This document shows, piece by piece, positions 61,756 through 64,000 of a stretch of DNA of 64,000 nt. The stretch is from DASRSS01 sp963799045. GTDB lineage: Bacteria > Actinomycetota > Actinomycetes > Mycobacteriales > Jatrophihabitantaceae. The stretch covers positions 124,001 through 188,000 of the forward strand of contig CAWCVN010000001.1 in assembly GCA_963799045.1 (NCBI GenBank), written 5' to 3'. The position numbers and the translations under genes were made by a program. The notes below the pieces were generated by a model, which was not told where the DNA came from, did not search any database, and worked only from the letters and a program-made list of their open reading frames with translations. The stretch's first letter is position 1. Every line of letters starts with the position of its first letter.

Positions 61756-62883
61756 ATGAGCACCCCGCTGCGCGGCCCCGCATTCGGCAGCTACGCCGCC
61801 GACGAGGTCGGCTGGCTGCTCACCGACCTCTCCGACGCCCCCCTCGAGGCTCCGGCCGAGGAACGCGAGGAAGCTATCCAGTCGGGCGCGGCACACTACG
61901 CAGAATCGCTGCCGGTCGAGTACCGCCCGAGCCCGGAATACGAGGAGCTGTTCCGTGCGGTTCTCGTCGAGACCGCTCCGCGGCTGGCGCACGCCGTGGG
62001 CGTCGTCACCGAGCTGGTGCTGGCCGAGCGCAGCCCACATCCAGTACTGGTATCACTCGCCCGGGCCGGCACACCGGTCGGAATCCTCATCCGCCGCTGG
62101 GCAGCGCACGCCCACGGCCTGAGGCTGCCGCACTACGCGATGAGCATCGTGCGTGGCCGCGGTATAGACACCGTCGCCCTGCGCTACCTCGCCGAACACC
62201 ACGACCCCGCGTCCGTCGTGTTCGTCGACGGCTGGACGGGCAAGGGCGCGATTGCCCGCGAACTCGCCGACGCTGTCGACAAGGCGAACGCGCAGCTCGG
62301 CACGCGGTTCCCGGCGGACCTCGCGGTGCTGGCAGATCCTGGATGCTGTGTGCGGACGTTCGGGACCCGTGACGACTTCCTGATCCCGTCCGCATGCCTG
62401 AACTCCACGGTTTCCGGGCTGGTGTCGCGGACCGTCCTCAACGACGCGTTCATCGGCCCCGACCAGTTCCACGGCGCCAAGTGCTATGCGGAGCTGCGCA
62501 GCATCGACGTCTCTGCGTTGTTCCTCGACGCCGTGAGCACCCGCTTCGGCGAGGCTGCCGCGACGGTGGCGAAGGCCTGGCCGCGCGCGCAGGCCGCGGA
62601 CCGCACGCCCACCTGGAGCGGTTGGCGCGCGGTGCGTGAGATCGCGCGGCAGCAGCGCATCGCGGACCTGAACCTGGTCAAGCCCGGCGTCGGGGAGACG
62701 ACCCGGGTCCTGCTGCGCCGCGTCCCGTGGAAGGTGCTCGCGCGCCCGGACCGCCAGACCGACCTGGCGCACGTGTTACTGCTGGCGGCCCAGCGCGGCG
62801 TGCCGGTCGAGTATGTGGCCGACCTGCCCTACACCTGCGTCGGGCTCATCCGTTCCGCCGACGCCCGCGCAGGTAACGGCTGA
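61756..62883 (+). CDS. StiP/PRTase-PELOTA protein of the Ter cluster
   Basis: This 375-residue protein has a StiP-type domain (annotated as cysteine protease or PRTase; about 15-280): HPVLVSLARAGTPVGILIRRW, PASVVFVDGWTGKGAIARELADAV, GCCVRTFGTRDDFLIPSACLNSTVSGLVSR. A C-terminal PELOTA-like RNA-binding region (about 295-370) includes LNLVKPGVGETTRVLLRR and HVLLLAAQRGVPVEYVADLPYTCVGLI. It is the usual partner of PRTase-TRSP. It follows that gene by 46 bp and its end overlaps the convergent coxG by 38 bp. Confidence 0.84.
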   Translation: MSTPLRGPAFGSYAADEVGWLLTDLSDAPLEAPAEEREEAIQSGAAHYAESLPVEYRPSPEYEELFRAVLVETAPRLAHAVGVVTELVLAERSPHPVLVSLARAGTPVGILIRRWAAHAHGLRLPHYAMSIVRGRGIDTVALRYLAEHHDPASVVFVDGWTGKGAIARELADAVDKANAQLGTRFPADLAVLADPGCCVRTFGTRDDFLIPSACLNSTVSGLVSRTVLNDAFIGPDQFHGAKCYAELRSIDVSALFLDAVSTRFGEAAATVAKAWPRAQAADRTPTWSGWRAVREIARQQRIADLNLVKPGVGETTRVLLRRVPWKVLARPDRQTDLAHVLLLAAQRGVPVEYVADLPYTCVGLIRSADARAGNG

Positions 62884-63496
62884 CCGCGAGCAGGATGACC
62901 ACGACGGCCAGGGCCACCGGGGCCAGCCGCTTGGCCACCGCCGGACCGGCCGAGCGGATCAGGTCGAGCGGCTCCGGCTCGGCGGCACGCTCCGGCGGCG
63001 CAGCCGTGTCCGGCGGCGGGGCAGGATCGGCTGCGGCAGTAGCTGCCGCCGTGGTGCCGGCCAGTTCGGCGGCCAGGTTGTCGGCGAACTGGCCGATGAG
63101 CTTGTTACCCACGTCGACGAGCACGCCGCGCCCGAACTGGGCTGGCTTGCCGGTGATGTTCAGGTCGGTACGCACGGCCACCGCCGTGGTGGTGCCGGCC
63201 TCGGTCAGCGTCGCGGTGACCTTTGCCGCGGCCGTGCCGTTGCCGCGGGTGTCCTGTCCGCGCGCGTCGATCACGGCACGATGGCTGGCCTCGTCCCGCT
63301 CGACGATGTGCGCCCTGCCCTTGTAGGTCAGGCCGATCGGCCCGAGTTTCACCTTTACGGTCCCGGTGAACTGATCGCCGTCGAACGTGTCGAGAGCGGC
63401 ACCGGGCAGGCACGGCGCGACCCGTTCGATGTCCAGCAGCGCATGCCACGCCCGATCGATGTTCACCGGGACGGTGAACGAATGCTCCAGCTCCAC
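62846..63496 (-). CDS. coxG: CoxG-like SRPBCC protein (carbon monoxide dehydrogenase subunit G family)
   Basis: This 216-residue protein has an N-terminal SRPBCC domain: MELEHSFTVPVNIDRAWHAL, VAPCLPGAALDTFDGDQFTGTVKVKLGP and a glycine-rich C-terminal helix. A Pro/Ala linker (about 150-180) and one TM helix (about 190-207, LAPVALAVVVILLAVSRYL) tether it to the membrane. CoxG helps assemble molybdenum hydroxylases at the membrane. GTG 63496 has AAGGAG seven bases upstream. It follows the partial coxM gene by 16 bp. Confidence 0.88.
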   Translation of the reverse strand: MELEHSFTVPVNIDRAWHALLDIERVAPCLPGAALDTFDGDQFTGTVKVKLGPIGLTYKGRAHIVERDEASHRAVIDARGQDTRGNGTAAAKVTATLTEAGTTTAVAVRTDLNITGKPAQFGRGVLVDVGNKLIGQFADNLAAELAGTTAAATAAADPAPPPDTAAPPERAAEPEPLDLIRSAGPAVAKRLAPVALAVVVILLAVSRYLRGRRRNG

Positions 63497-63512
63497 TCGC
63501 CGCTCCTTCGCG

Positions 63513-64000
63513 TCAGAGTCCCGCGGCCGCCAGCACCGCGCGCTTGGTGAGCACGCGGGCGAGATGCTCGCGGTAGTCGGCCTGTCCGGACAGGTCGCTG
63601 GACGGGTGGGTGCCTTCGGCGGCGTGCTCCGCGGCCGCCGCGACGGCCGCCGGGCTGGCGTCGGCTCCCCGCAGCGCTTGCTCGGTGGCTTCGGCGCGCA
63701 GTGGTGTCGCTCCCATGTTCGTCAGCCCGAGCCGCGCTTCGGCGATCGCGCCCGAGGGGTCCCGGCGGATCAGGGCGGCTACGCCGACGATGGCCCACGC
63801 CTGCGCCATCCGGTTGAACTTCTCGTAATGCGAACTCCAGTCGCTGCCGAACTTGGGCACTCGCACGGCGGTAAGGATCTCGTCGGGCGACAGCGCGGTG
63901 GTCAGGTAGTCCTGGAAGTAGTCGGCGGCCGGGATGCGCCGCCGCCCGGCTGGCCCCTCGGCCACGAATTCGCAGCCGAGCACCAGCGCCGCCGCGCCGA
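63513..64000 (-). CDS. coxM: Molybdenum hydroxylase FAD-binding (medium) subunit, C-terminal part (partial)
   Basis: The C-terminal ~160 residues of the FAD-binding subunit of a CO/xanthine dehydrogenase family enzyme run off the right edge. Visible are RRIPAADYFQDYLTTALSPDEILTAVRVP, HYEKFNRMAQAWAIVGVAAL (the C-terminal CO_deh_flav_C start), and LGLTNMGATPLRAEATEQAL. Together with coxG it points to a molybdenum hydroxylase operon upstream on this strand. CO versus other substrates cannot be told without the large subunit. Confidence 0.87.
   Translation of the reverse strand, partial: GAAALVLGCEFVAEGPAGRRRIPAADYFQDYLTTALSPDEILTAVRVPKFGSDWSSHYEKFNRMAQAWAIVGVAALIRRDPSGAIAEARLGLTNMGATPLRAEATEQALRGADASPAAVAAAAEHAAEGTHPSSDLSGQADYREHLARVLTKRAVLAAAGL

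Noticed and set aside
53347..62883. The Ter cluster as a mobile resistance island
   Set aside because: No integrase, repeats, tRNA or shift in base composition flank it.

Overview
This is a 64-kb window from a high-GC chromosome of an actinobacterium. The best evidence is gene content and order: glnA2, glnE, glnA1, RDD protein, DUF4191 protein, lipA, lipB, sucB/dlaT, lpdA, pepA and gcvT are grouped as in many Actinomycetota. A DUF222/HNH protein, a one-TM Ser/Thr kinase, DrrAB-type and FtsX-type exporters and many leaderless TANNNT promoters fit the same phylum. A full chemotaxis operon suggests a motile lineage outside Mycobacterium and Streptomyces. I cannot name the genus. No rRNA, tRNA, CRISPR array, integrase or transposase was seen.

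Layout. 0-8.3 kb: nadE (partial), a lipoprotein L,D-transpeptidase, glnA2, a three-gene ABC exporter operon and a class I amidotransferase. 8.3-15.6 kb: glnE, a PAP2 protein, glycerate kinase, a PlsC-type acyltransferase and a membrane-anchored unknown. 15.6-20.3 kb: thioesterase, tryptophanase (tnaA) and tyrosine phenol-lyase (tpl) in one direction, with a divergent MFS transporter. 20.3-35.4 kb: glnA1, membrane proteins, lipoate synthesis (lipB-lipA), DrrAB exporter, kinase, 2-oxoacid dehydrogenase parts (lpdA-sucB), pepA and gcvT. 35.4-42.7 kb: a tandem repeat, DUF222/HNH protein, SRPBCC protein, HpnB-like glycosyltransferase, a TetR-cytochrome P450 pair and a secreted S53 peptidase. 42.7-53 kb: EAL-GAF protein, cheA, cheW, MCP, cheB, cheR, cheY, cheX, a second cheY and a divergent protein with a CheX-like ExxN motif. 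53-62.9 kb: a tellurium-resistance-type (Ter) locus with ATP-grasp, TerD, TerC-like/DUF475, TerA/TerD-like, TelA, an unknown, two more TerD-domain proteins, PRTase-TRSP and StiP-PELOTA genes. 62.8-64 kb: coxG and a partial coxM.

How the genes work together. GlnE is the adenylyltransferase acting on GlnA1, whose target tyrosine is visible; GlnA2 lacks it. Both glnA genes have candidate GlnR half-site pairs upstream. The EAL, cheA and MCP transcription units share a CTCA(A/G)-N15-(G/T)(C/T)C(G/C)AT element that resembles a FliA/sigma-28 promoter. The Ter locus joins membrane and calcium-binding stress proteins to enzymes proposed in the literature to make a nucleoside-like metabolite.

Quality caution. 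Many intact-looking genes, including housekeeping glnE, sucB and lpdA, are broken by one-base indels at GC-rich or repetitive sites between 8 and 40 kb, whereas 42-64 kb reads cleanly. I treat most of these as likely sequence errors and annotate whole genes across them. One small gene (26742-27093) is visible only after such a correction.
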